Shown here: positions 16,955 through 25,463 of the stretch, one piece after another
Numbering within the stretch: position 1 is the first letter of the stretch
How the letters are laid out: every line of letters begins with the position of its first letter
Assembly: GCA_016719055.1 (NCBI GenBank)
Contig: JADKAW010000017.1
Location: 88,427-152,426 of the forward strand
Direction of reading: 5' to 3'
Source of the DNA: Candidatus Rhodoferax mariagerensis
Lineage (GTDB): Bacteria > Pseudomonadota > Gammaproteobacteria > Burkholderiales > Burkholderiaceae_C
Length of the DNA: 64,000 nucleotides
Translations under genes and position numbers: made by a program
The notes under the pieces: generated by a model
Told to the model about the DNA's origin: nothing
The model's database searches: none
What the model saw: the letters and a program-made list of their open reading frames with translations, nothing else

Positions 16955-18184
16955 TTACAACTTGCGCCTGAGCGCCAGCATGGTGAAGTCGTCTTCCAGG
17001 ACCTCGGTGCCCGTAAAAGTGGCCACGTGGCGTCGCATGCCATCGAGCACATGCTGCAAGGGTTGTGATTGGGCCTGCCCGATCCAAATTTTGCACCGGT
17101 CTTCGGAAAACTCCTCCCCGGTTGTGTTCTGCGCCTCAGTTACACCATCGGTATAACAATATAAAACGTCCTCCCAGTTGAGTATTTGCATCTTGGCCGT
17201 GTAACGCGCTCCAGGCAAGGCACCCACCAATGGGCCTTTAGGAATCGCCAGGTCGCGCAGTTCCCCGGCAGCACAAAGAATGGGCGGGCAGTGTCCCCCG
17301 TTGGAATAGGTCATCCGCCCGGTATCCACATCGAGAAACGCGCAAAAGATGGTCAGGAACAAGTTGGTATCGTTGTTTAGACACAGGCGCTGGTTGAGTT
17401 TTGTCAGCAGTTTGTCGGGTTGGAACGTGGTCATGGCCAAAATCCGCAGCAGTCCAATGGCTCGGGCCATGAACAGCGCCGATGCGATGCCGTGCCCGGA
17501 AACATCACCGATACAGAAGAACAACAGCCGGTCACGCACAAAAAATGCGTCAAAAAGATCACCACCAACGCTGGATGCCGGTTCCATGATCCCGCATACT
17601 TCGATGTCATCTCGCCCCGGAAACAAGGGGCGCTGCAGCGGTAACATGCTCGCCTGCAGTTGGCGCGCCACGTTAAGGTCCTTGCGCAACTGCATCAGTT
17701 CCATCTGCTCACTTTGAGATTTGAGCGCCTGCGCGGTAGACCTTCGCAGCCGTTCGCTGAGCAGCACCATAAAACTCGACGCCACGCCGGGCAGCGTCAT
17801 CAGACGGTTCCAGAAAATATCCTGCGGCACTTTGAGCACCCTTGCCTCGGTCAATGCCACCACCAGGCCAGAGACCGGCTTACCATCGATGGCTGAGAGC
17901 TCGCCGACACATTCACCCACAGCAATGGGAATGGTCGTCTGTGCCGTCGAATGAGTGTCAAGATACACCACGATGGTACCGGGCAAGGGAATAAAGACGC
18001 TGTGATTAATTTCACCCGGGCGCAGCAGGGGCGTGTCGGCTGCCAATTGCAACACCAAACAACCCTTCAAGGCCTCCAGAATCAGCGCTGTCTCTGTGTT
18101 TCGAAAAAGCGCAATAGCTGCAACATCGCGTTCAAACTGATCGGTTGGCGCGCACGGCAGGCGTTCTGTTTGACCCTCATTCAT
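16955..18184 (-). CDS. PP2C/SpoIIE phosphatase with N-terminal cNMP-binding-like domain
   Basis: 409 residues from the ATG that overlaps the upstream gene's stop. Residues about 15-140 resemble a cyclic-nucleotide-binding domain (PLPGTIVVYLDTH, GECVGELSAIDGKPVSG). A short helical linker leads into a SpoIIE/RsbU-type serine phosphatase (about 200-405) with the metal motifs SVGGDLFDAF, IGDVSGHG and EDDFTMLAL. In partner-switching systems such an enzyme dephosphorylates the STAS antagonist. The STAS and kinase partners are the next two genes upstream. A nucleotide or other small ligand could control the phosphatase. Confidence 0.92.
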   Translation of the reverse strand: MNEGQTERLPCAPTDQFERDVAAIALFRNTETALILEALKGCLVLQLAADTPLLRPGEINHSVFIPLPGTIVVYLDTHSTAQTTIPIAVGECVGELSAIDGKPVSGLVVALTEARVLKVPQDIFWNRLMTLPGVASSFMVLLSERLRRSTAQALKSQSEQMELMQLRKDLNVARQLQASMLPLQRPLFPGRDDIEVCGIMEPASSVGGDLFDAFFVRDRLLFFCIGDVSGHGIASALFMARAIGLLRILAMTTFQPDKLLTKLNQRLCLNNDTNLFLTIFCAFLDVDTGRMTYSNGGHCPPILCAAGELRDLAIPKGPLVGALPGARYTAKMQILNWEDVLYCYTDGVTEAQNTTGEEFSEDRCKIWIGQAQSQPLQHVLDGMRRHVATFTGTEVLEDDFTMLALRRKL

Positions 18185-18635
18185 CCGAGTTGATCCAGCG
18201 CACCGCAAAACTCAAGTGGTTCTGCCCGCCGCTGTACCTGTACCTGAGGTCATCCGAAAAGCTGCGGATCATCAACAAACCCAGGCCACCCGGCTGGGCA
18301 TCAGCCAAGGATGCTGGCCGGCAATGGTCGCCAGCAAGTGTGATGTCAAACGCGGGTCCGGCATCAGAGACCGTGACCGTGGCCACGCTGGTGCCGTCGT
18401 CGTCGTGTTCAACCTGCAACACGACGTGAACCAATGGCTTGGCCTCCGAACCCAACCCGTGGCTAATGATGTTGGCCAACACCTCGTTGAGGCACAGGTC
18501 CAGGCGGTCAAGCTCAGAAACAGGCACTTCAAAATCAGACGCCGACTTGGCCAACCACTGTGATGCCAGTCGGGTGCTCGACCCATCCGCGTCTATGCTC
18601 AGGTCGGCAATCCGGCGCAGGGTGCTGGTGGTCAT
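18177..18635 (-). CDS. RsbW-like anti-sigma / serine kinase (HATPase)
   Basis: A 152-residue GHKL ATPase of the RsbW/SpoIIAB type. The N box is LCLNEVLANIISHG, the G1 box VSDAGPAFD and the G2 box GGLGLLMIRSFSDDL. Such kinases phosphorylate a STAS antagonist and hold a sigma factor or other target when the antagonist is phosphorylated. No sigma factor gene lies nearby, so the target is unknown. It is 8 bp from the STAS gene and overlaps the phosphatase gene. Confidence 0.92.
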   Translation of the reverse strand: MTTSTLRRIADLSIDADGSSTRLASQWLAKSASDFEVPVSELDRLDLCLNEVLANIISHGLGSEAKPLVHVVLQVEHDDDGTSVATVTVSDAGPAFDITLAGDHCRPASLADAQPGGLGLLMIRSFSDDLRYRYSGGQNHLSFAVRWINSDE

Positions 18636-18643
18636 CGGACTGC

Positions 18644-18988
18644 TCAGGCCAGGGCGGCCTTGTCGGCCTCTGACAGGTCAGCAAACATGGGAATCAGCGC
18701 ATCAATTCCGGTGACCTGCAAGGTCTTGGCCACCGCTGCGTTGTCACCCACAAACAGCACCATGCGCCCACCGCGCAATTGCTGCGCCTTGGCGTTGGTG
18801 ATGAATTCACGGATGCCAATAGATGCCAGAAAGCTGACTTCGGTCAGGTCGACAACAACACGTCGTGCAGACGACGCTGCCAAATTGGTGAACTTGAGTG
18901 AGATGGCTTCGGTACCAGGCATGTCCAGGCGTCCGGAAAGTTTGATGCGCCGAAAGCTGTCGCTGACATCTTCAAAAGTGATGGCCAT
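18644..18988 (-). CDS. STAS-domain anti-sigma factor antagonist
   Basis: A 114-residue single STAS domain. FLASIGIREFI holds the serine (S-I-G) that the RsbW-like kinase normally phosphorylates, following VVVDLTEVSF. First gene of a three-gene partner-switching operon (STAS, kinase, phosphatase). A PHO-like box lies 66 bp upstream of the ATG. Confidence 0.92.
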   Translation of the reverse strand: MAITFEDVSDSFRRIKLSGRLDMPGTEAISLKFTNLAASSARRVVVDLTEVSFLASIGIREFITNAKAQQLRGGRMVLFVGDNAAVAKTLQVTGIDALIPMFADLSEADKAALA

Positions 18989-19053
18989 GGAGTATCTTTC
19001 TTATTTAGATAGGCGGTGCAGGTTTACTGCCTGTCGTCAATGCTACCCAGGCT

Positions 19054-19071
19054 TTGTGACGAATTTGTGAC
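19054..19071 (-). promoter_or_regulatory. Putative PHO box upstream of the STAS-RsbW-SpoIIE operon
   Basis: TTGTGAC is repeated exactly with a 4-bp gap (19054 and 19065). Read leftward this is GTCACAA, AATT-like spacer, GTCACAA, in the correct orientation toward the STAS start. Both half sites are identical, which makes chance less likely. Confidence 0.6.
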
Positions 19072-19073
19072 AA

Positions 19074-19576
19074 CTACTCACCCTCGCGTTGCGATACTGC
19101 CAGCCACCCAGCAATTCTTTCAAAGATGTGGTCCCCCGAGAGCCCTAGCACATAGTCTGGTTGGGCTCGACGGATTTCGCGCAGGTTCCGAAAAGCGGCA
19201 CCTGCGCTGCCGCTGTACCACCGCGACTCGTGGACCTGTTGCCGCGCCGGCATGATCTCAATGAACTTCCCCCAGGCGCCCGTCCAGAAAGCGCCAACCC
19301 AGTTGCGCATGCTGGATCAGGCTTTGCGCCCAGTATTGTGCTGCCACGCTGACCCTGCGCACCCTAGAGTTCACAGTTGGACAGCGCAAAATCAATGATG
19401 CGGAACTAGCTAACAAAGGCCAATGCAGGTTTGGAGCGCCAGTCGGTCAGATCATGCACGCTGCTGGCACGCTCACCTTCCAGGATCAAGGCAAAGGTAT
19501 TGCGGGTGATCTGGCTGACAAATCGTCGGCCGGTCATGGCTCTGGTACCGGTGCCAGGTTCTTGCCCAAAGATCAT
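19074..19576 (-). pseudogene. glgC: glgC (ADP-glucose pyrophosphorylase) relic
   Basis: Read leftward, the DNA encodes pieces of the N-terminal third of GlgC in order: RRFVSQITRNTFALIL and LTDWRSKPALAF, a stop, FRIIDFALSNC, another stop, AQSLIQHAQLGWRFL, a frame change, then KFIEIMPARQQ, WYSGSAGAAFRNLREIRRAQ and YVLGLSGDHIF, ending at 19074. The glycine-rich nucleotide loop is altered (LILEGERASS instead of a GG-type loop). The remaining two thirds are absent. Multiple stops and shifts make this a true decayed gene, unlike the single frameshifts elsewhere. Confidence 0.85.
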
Positions 19577-19783
19577 GAATAGGTCCCTTGAAGAAGCCTG
19601 TTTGTATGCTTTGCATATGACGTCGTGATAACGCGAGCAAGACCCAAGCTGACATGTTGCAGTCATATGGTGCCACTAACCTACTGGCTCATACGCAAGA
19701 AAAGCAATGCTGCAACCCAAGCCCCTTTCGAACCGTCGGCCGGCATTTTTCGTCAACATCCGGTCTGAATCGATTCAATATCC

Positions 19784-19820
19784 ATAGCTAGCTACGCTTA
19801 TTTGATAAGGGCTAGAAGCC
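19784..19820 (-). repeat. Dispersed ~49-bp repeat, copy C (short)
   Basis: Read leftward: GGCTTCTAGCCCTT, then TAAGCG and AGCTAGCTAT. The first 14 bases match copies A and B except one. A T-run (19821-19830) precedes it as in the other copies. Nothing else was recognised in 19577-19852. Confidence 0.5.
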
Positions 19821-19852
19821 AATTTTTTTACAATTTAGCCAACCCATTCCAG

Positions 19853-20071
19853 ATGTACCAAGACGAAACCACTCAAATTTCTTTATCCGGCCTGCGCTAT
19901 ACCTCCAAGCAAGGTGGTTCACCCTACCAAAGTGTGGGCGGCTCGGGCCACACCATGAGTTGCATCAAATGCGGACACCACAGACTGCGTAGCAGCGGGC
20001 TTTTCAAACGATACCCCACCGCGCTGCTGTTTTTCTGTGTTGACTGCAAACCCAAGACTGTCGTGCAATGA
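19853..20071 (+). CDS. Small zinc-ribbon-like protein
   Basis: A 72-residue protein from ATG 19853. The C-terminal half carries CIKCGHH and, 24 residues on, CVDCKPK, a pair of C-x2-C knuckles that could bind one zinc ion. No catalytic motif is seen. A TTG 51 bases upstream is in frame but less likely as a start. Function unknown. Confidence 0.55.
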   Translation: MYQDETTQISLSGLRYTSKQGGSPYQSVGGSGHTMSCIKCGHHRLRSSGLFKRYPTALLFFCVDCKPKTVVQ

Positions 20072-20266
20072 GCCATGCGTCACTTGTGGCATTCAGCGTG
20101 CAATCTGTCTTCAAATCGACATGTTTTTCATTTACAGTAGAGCCTTGTTGGTGTCAGGGCGATCATCCCTGGTAAAAAGCGCGCCAGTGAGCATGACGTG
20201 GCGCCACCAACGCCAATCACTTCACAACACCAACGAACCCACCTCAAACCCAAAAAGGTCAGCAAT

Positions 20267-20728
20267 ATGGATTTGGTTTTGTGGCGGCATGCTGAGGCCC
20301 AAGATTGGATGCCGGGCTGTGACGACATGGCACGGTGCCTGACGAGCCGAGGTGAAAAACAGGCATCGCGCATGGCAGTCTGGTTGGACCGCCAATTGCC
20401 GGCCAACACCCGCATTTTTGTCAGTCCTGCACGTCGTTGTGAGCAAACTGCCAGCGCGCTGGGACGCAAATACAAGTTCCGCCAGGAGTTGTCACCTGAC
20501 GGGCAGATGGCCCAATTGCTTGAATTGGTGCAATGGCCCGATGCCAAAGGCACGGTTCTGGTGGTGGGCCATCAACCCACACTGGGACAAACCATAGCCC
20601 GGCTGATTGAACTCAAGGCACCCGAGTGTTCGGTCAAAAAAGGGGCAGTCTGGTGGCTGCGCCACCGCCAGCGCGAAACACTGTCTCAGAGTGTGCTGGT
20701 CACGGTTCAATCGCCAGAACTACTCTGA
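20267..20728 (+). CDS. sixA: SixA-type phosphohistidine phosphatase
   Basis: A 153-residue histidine phosphatase from ATG 20267, after AAAGGT. WRHAEA carries the catalytic RH-x; SPARRCEQTA and VVGHQPTLG supply the second Arg and His of the active site. Length and motifs match SixA, which removes phosphate from histidine phosphotransfer domains. The longer open frame starting at 20198 is probably leader. Confidence 0.85.
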   Translation: MDLVLWRHAEAQDWMPGCDDMARCLTSRGEKQASRMAVWLDRQLPANTRIFVSPARRCEQTASALGRKYKFRQELSPDGQMAQLLELVQWPDAKGTVLVVGHQPTLGQTIARLIELKAPECSVKKGAVWWLRHRQRETLSQSVLVTVQSPELL

Positions 20729-20846
20729 ATCAATTCGCAACAATTGGTGTAGCGTTCACGTCGCAGTTCCTTAGGGTCGTCTACCATAAGGCGAGCCATT
20801 TCAGATCGCAATCCCGCCCGGCACCGACACCGTCTTATTTTCCTTA

Positions 20847-21533
20847 TCAGTCCTGCTCAATGGTCTGGATGGTCGCACCTGGCAAGACTTTATGGCTATT
20901 CGCACGTTGAAGCAGCACATGCTTGAACTTTTTCATGACCAACGTCAGCGGAAAACAAAACAGCAAGAAAAACAAACTTGCGTACAGATACATCGGAACC
21001 ATGAGAGCAGGGTTGTCCGTGGCAGCAATCACTTTGTTGCAACGGCTAACAATTTCACTGACACCGACCAACGAAGCTGAACTGGATGCAATGATGGTGA
21101 TCAATAGGTTGCTTCCCCAATTGGGAATGAACAGCAATGCGGCACCATGCTGGCCGTGTCGCCAATATTCCAGGGATGGCCCCAGATTTTGAGCCGTAAA
21201 TCCCACCTGTGCCGCCGACAGTGCCAAGGCAGCCTTGGCCCAGTTGGGAAATAGATAAGTTTGTTCAGACCACGGAAGTTGAAAGTCGTTGGGCAACAGA
21301 ACTGCACAATAAAACATCAGTGCAAGCGTCGGGATCTTGTAGAAAGCATTTGACAAAACAGCACTGGCGCGCTGCGCAAACTGAGAACCTTTCCACTGCA
21401 TCCAGACCAGCAACGCCCCAACAGTTGTGCCGATCACGGCTGCGATGGTAGCGATCAGAATGTTCCAACCAAAACCTTCGAGCAGAAATGGGGTCCAGGT
21501 CAACAGATGGCTGATGATCTCGGCGCTAGGCAT
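20847..21533 (-). CDS. ABC amino-acid-type permease
   Basis: A 228-residue membrane protein with about five hydrophobic segments, of the HisMQ/GltK class of polar amino acid permeases. AAQVGFTAQNLGPSLEYWRHGQHGAALLFIPNWGSNLL resembles the EAA loop region, though it is degenerate. Its start overlaps the upstream permease by 8 bases. No ABC ATPase gene is in the operon, so it must share an ATPase from elsewhere or not work as a standard importer. Confidence 0.8.
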   Translation of the reverse strand: MPSAEIISHLLTWTPFLLEGFGWNILIATIAAVIGTTVGALLVWMQWKGSQFAQRASAVLSNAFYKIPTLALMFYCAVLLPNDFQLPWSEQTYLFPNWAKAALALSAAQVGFTAQNLGPSLEYWRHGQHGAALLFIPNWGSNLLITIIASSSASLVGVSEIVSRCNKVIAATDNPALMVPMYLYASLFFLLFCFPLTLVMKKFKHVLLQRANSHKVLPGATIQTIEQD

Positions 21534-23155
21534 GCAGTTTCCTTGCCCGCGCGCGCAGGCGCTGTTCGATCCAGTCCAATACCCGCATCCAAATGGAAAT
21601 CAAGGCGATAAAGGTGAACAAAAACACGTTCATCATGACGTTGACGTTGCCTTGGTCCGACATGATGGATGTGGTCGCTGAAATGAGTTCAGGGACGGCA
21701 ATCGCTGAAGCCATGACCGATTGCTTGACCACGTTGACCAGCGCCGATTTGACGGTACCGGCGGTCAATTCAACGACCATCGGCAATGTGTAAAAGGTCA
21801 GACGAAAATCGGCGCGCTGCACTCGCAAGTGGTCGGCGGAGTCCAGCAAGGTTGTCATGACAGACGCACCGGTGTAATAACTCATGCACCAGATGGCCAC
21901 AGCCATGGCCGAAATGCTGATGCCAAATCCACCCCAAAGCAAGGCACCAACACCAAAAAACAGCATGTACATCTGCAAAAGTGGTGGTGTCATGCGCCCA
22001 TAGATCGCAATGACGCGCAATACCGGTGCCAGCCACCGCACCCGTGACTCGGACAATACGGCCCAGGTGGCACCAATCAGAAGACTTAAAAAAATCGAGC
22101 CAGCCATCAGGGCGACTGAATACCCCAGCCCCTTTAATGATTACCGAGCGGTCGTAGGGGTCATAGACGAAAGTTAAATTGAGCCCGGTGCTTTCCTGCA
22201 GCCACAGACCCAGGCGCAACAACCCTCCGACCTCGTCTGAGCGCACAAAAGCCGGATTACGGCAGGTGGTTGGCCAGTGGCCCGCCACGTCGCGATGGCA
22301 AATCAGGTTCTCCTGGTCGTCTCGTTGGGTCCATAGGGACTTGGCATCTTTGAGAAACTTGACCGGCTGAATGCCCCACTTCTGCTCAGTCTCAATCAAA
22401 AATCCGCTGCGATGCCATTGAGCAACAACGTTACCCAGCATTTGGTCGAGCTCGCTTCCAGACTCCTTTCGGGACACGTTAATGGCCCATGGCGCAACCA
22501 TGGCCAACGGCAGCGGAGCTGTATAGCCAGCCCATTCTGGCTTTTTGAGGTAGGCCTGCACGGCCGCACTCGAATACAAAAAACCGATACATCGACCATC
22601 CCTCAGGGCCAGCAGCGCGTCGCGTGTCCCCTTGTACATCACCAGGTCGAGAAGGTAGCGCTGGCTCATCGGGCGGTTGAAGTAGGCACCTTGGGTGGCA
22701 CATATTTTTTGCCCGCGCATGGCCTGCCAGTCGGCGACGCGCTGGCCGGGACGCAGGAAGACAGAAACGCCGCCAGCGTAATAGTTGGGTTCAACGGCTG
22801 TCGCGATCTGTCGGCGCTCCGCGGTGTCGCCAACGGTGGCTATCAGTATGTCGACATCACCCTGCTCCAGTTTTTGAAACCGGTTTTCCGTGGTGATGGA
22901 AATGGTGGTGAGCTTGACCCCAAGTTGCTTTGCAATGTCCGCTGCCAAATCGATTTCGAAACCTTCTGCCTGTCCCTGCCTGTTGAGTTGTCCAAACGGT
23001 GGAAAGTCTGTCTTGACGCCCACCTGCACAGTGCCCCGCTTGCGGATCAGGTCAAGCGTTTTGCTGGCAGGCGGCTCTTGCGTAAAGGCGTCACAGGCAG
23101 ATCCCAGCAATACTGCGGCCACAGCCAATGAAGACAGGCGATTGAACCACCTCAT
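21526..23155 (-). pseudogene. ABC solute-binding protein fused to permease, frameshifted
   Basis: Residues 1-25 are a signal peptide. A periplasmic binding domain of amino-acid type follows (RGTVQVGVKTDFPPFGQLN, GFEIDLAADIAKQLGVKL). After ...FVYDPYDRSVIIKG the frame is broken; the permease continues in the next frame as LGYSVALMAGSIFLSLLIG and runs to 21526. A run of four C at 22129-22132 sits at the switch; three would join both parts into a roughly 542-residue binding protein-permease fusion. Otherwise the permease starts at about 22107. The start overlaps the formyltransferase stop by four bases. A homopolymer error is likely but unproven. Confidence 0.78.
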
Positions 23156-23838
23156 GTCGATGTTCTGGCGCAGGCAAGGTGAATGATGTGTCCGATTTGC
23201 GCTGCAGCAAAGCGACCCGCAACCGGTGAGGTAATTTTGTGCAAGTCGATAACGCCAACATGCGGGGGGATAGCAATGCGCTCGGAGTAAGCGATTAACT
23301 CGCCCGTATCAAAATCTGAGTCGACCCGGTGCATGGCAATTACCGTGTAAGTTTTGTGACCATCGAGCAGGGCCTGGAACGGGTTGGGGCCCACATACCG
23401 GGACGGCCATCCGTCATCGATACACGGATGAAGATTGTAAAAGCCAAGTGTCGGAAGCTCAAACAAATCTGGACTGATTTTCTGACCGAATGTTGCCATG
23501 ATACATAGATCGGGTCTCCAGTCACGCCTCATCCGATCATAAAACTCAGGGGTTTTAACCCGGCCGGAATACACATCGATACCGTGGGACTGTGCCAACA
23601 CCTGAACCATGGAGCGATCAGCTGGCGCGTGCGGGTATTGCCAGACGCGCTTTCCCGGGCTGACATACGACTGCGTGGCGTCATCGGTGGCTACCCCCAC
23701 CACCTCGATTTGATGTCGAAGCGCACCATGTAGCAACTCGTGCAAAACATAGTACCCACGATAAAAACTGCCAAACATCACCATGCGCACCTTGGGCAGC
23801 GTTGTGACAGGGGGTGAGTCTGAAGAAAAAGCGTGCAT
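23152..23838 (-). CDS. Formyltransferase-family protein
   Basis: A 228-residue protein with the fold of methionyl-tRNA or sugar formyltransferases. FGSFYRGYYVLHELL opens the Rossmann part; FYNLHPCIDDGWPSRYVGPNPF corresponds to the N-L-H-P ... GPNP active-site stretch, and DTGELI supplies the catalytic Asp. It lacks the C-terminal domain of Fmt. It lies 20 bp after the TAXI gene and overlaps the ABC binding-protein gene. Substrate unknown. Confidence 0.82.
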   Translation of the reverse strand: MHAFSSDSPPVTTLPKVRMVMFGSFYRGYYVLHELLHGALRHQIEVVGVATDDATQSYVSPGKRVWQYPHAPADRSMVQVLAQSHGIDVYSGRVKTPEFYDRMRRDWRPDLCIMATFGQKISPDLFELPTLGFYNLHPCIDDGWPSRYVGPNPFQALLDGHKTYTVIAMHRVDSDFDTGELIAYSERIAIPPHVGVIDLHKITSPVAGRFAAAQIGHIIHLACARTST

Positions 23839-23858
23839 GGTTGCAATCTGGTGTTTGA

Positions 23859-25244
23859 CTACTGGGAATTTTTGGATTCGAGATGTCCTTTTGTACGCTC
23901 CATCTTATTGCGGGTAATTTCCACGGCATTTTTTAAATTGTAGTAAGAGTCCCGTGCAACGGCAGGAATCCACAAATGGTTAATTTGCTTTTCAAGGGCA
24001 TAAAACTGGTCTAGATTTGACTGCAGTTCGGCGCGCGACTCAACCAAACTGCAATGTTCGTCGATTTTTCGTAGCTCGGCAAAATAATCCGCCATGCACA
24101 GTTGTGCGTAGATCAGGCGATAGTTGGGAAACACCTTCAATAGCGGGTAGCCGATGGCAATGGCGGCCACCAGGAGAAACCAGACTTGGTCGAGAAAGCT
24201 GGCGACCCAAAACGGCGCATAAGCCTCAAGCACCGGCGGACCATTGGCGTAATAACGCTCTGCGACTCGGCTGGCCGGAACACTGCGGGCAATGTAAGCA
24301 GGGAATCCACCACTACGCGTAAAGAACGCCTGCCCCTTGTTGCCCAGCTTTTTAGTGGAGCTCAAAAACAAATGCTGGATGGCGGGGTGCAACTTGTCAG
24401 TAGCTAAGATGGTTGTGGTCGTCGCTACCAGTTGGGTGTCTTGGTTCGGCGCATCGGTCACCAGGCTGAAGGCGCCCCTTGGCAAGCTCAGGGTTTCCAG
24501 GTATCCCAAATGCTTGGCGTAGGCCTGCGCGTTCCCAAAGCTAAACACGTGGATGTTGGGGTCTGACATCAGCCGCTGAACGGTATTTGATTCGATACCT
24601 GCCACCAGAAACACTCCATCAATGCGCTCGGACAACATGGCTTCAACACTTTCCGAAGAGGATAGAGACAACAACCGGTTGTTGCCTGTGACGGGAATAC
24701 CATGAAGTGCAAGAATTTTTTCAGTCAGGCTACGGGTTCCACTGCCAGGAATGTTGATGGACAGAGACTTGCCCTTGAAAAAAGCCGTGGGGTTGGTTCC
24801 ATCGTAAAGGGCACCTCTGTAAAACATCCAAAACGGTTGGTACTCAACGCTTCCCAAAGAAACCACATCTGGTGCATCAGCTTGCGACACCATGCCGCCA
24901 AGGGAAAACGCTGCATCAACCTTGCCTTGCTTCAGTAGCTCCACATTCTCGAATGCCCCAGCCGTGGGAACCAGTTCCAGCTGAACGCCATTTTTCTCGA
25001 AGATGCCAGCGTATTGTTTGCCCAACGCTTCCAAGGACGAATTTGGCTGCCCTGTAGCAATGCGCAACTGAGTCGGCGGTAAGGGTCGCACCACATACAA
25101 CATTGCCGCAACGCCACATGCAAAAAGCAAAACCATGGGCCACTGAAAGCGCAGCAAGGACAGGAACGCCAGCCATTCATCGTGAATTGCATGTTTGATG
25201 TGCGCAAATATCTGCGGATTGACATCCGGGTTTTTGTGATCCAC
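23859..25244 (-). CDS. TAXI-family solute-binding protein with two membrane anchors
   Basis: 461 residues from GTG 25244, which follows AGGAG closely; the open frame runs 24 bases further upstream. A membrane helix near residue 35-55 precedes the TAXI periplasmic binding domain (TQLRIATGQPNSSLEALGKQYAG, LLKQGKVDAAFSLGG). A second helix near residue 345 is followed by a cytoplasmic helical tail. TAXI proteins normally work with TRAP membrane subunits, none of which are here. First gene of a four-gene operon. Confidence 0.86.
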   Translation of the reverse strand: MDHKNPDVNPQIFAHIKHAIHDEWLAFLSLLRFQWPMVLLFACGVAAMLYVVRPLPPTQLRIATGQPNSSLEALGKQYAGIFEKNGVQLELVPTAGAFENVELLKQGKVDAAFSLGGMVSQADAPDVVSLGSVEYQPFWMFYRGALYDGTNPTAFFKGKSLSINIPGSGTRSLTEKILALHGIPVTGNNRLLSLSSSESVEAMLSERIDGVFLVAGIESNTVQRLMSDPNIHVFSFGNAQAYAKHLGYLETLSLPRGAFSLVTDAPNQDTQLVATTTTILATDKLHPAIQHLFLSSTKKLGNKGQAFFTRSGGFPAYIARSVPASRVAERYYANGPPVLEAYAPFWVASFLDQVWFLLVAAIAIGYPLLKVFPNYRLIYAQLCMADYFAELRKIDEHCSLVESRAELQSNLDQFYALEKQINHLWIPAVARDSYYNLKNAVEITRNKMERTKGHLESKNSQ

Positions 25245-25463
25245 AACGACTCCTGAAACTTTGAGCAAGCTGCACTCAGTTTACTACCAGCGAGGTCGGC
25301 CATCACTCACTGCAATTTTGGCATTTTGCAAGGGCGATGGCGATACGCACTTTCTTCGCATCCAACGAGCGCACCCGGCAGTTCGTCATTTTCGCAAGAT
25401 ATTTTTGGCCTTCAGCCAAAATAACTGGCACAGAAAGAAACTTCAGTCGAAATTTTTGACTAA

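Noticed and set aside
20105..20122. PHO box upstream of sixA (CTGTCTT ... TCGACAT)
   Set aside because: The spacing is right but the second half site matches poorly.
25403..25421. TTTTGGC / GCCAAAA hairpin as phoD terminator
   Set aside because: Only 7 bp, no T-run on the transcript side; too weak to call.
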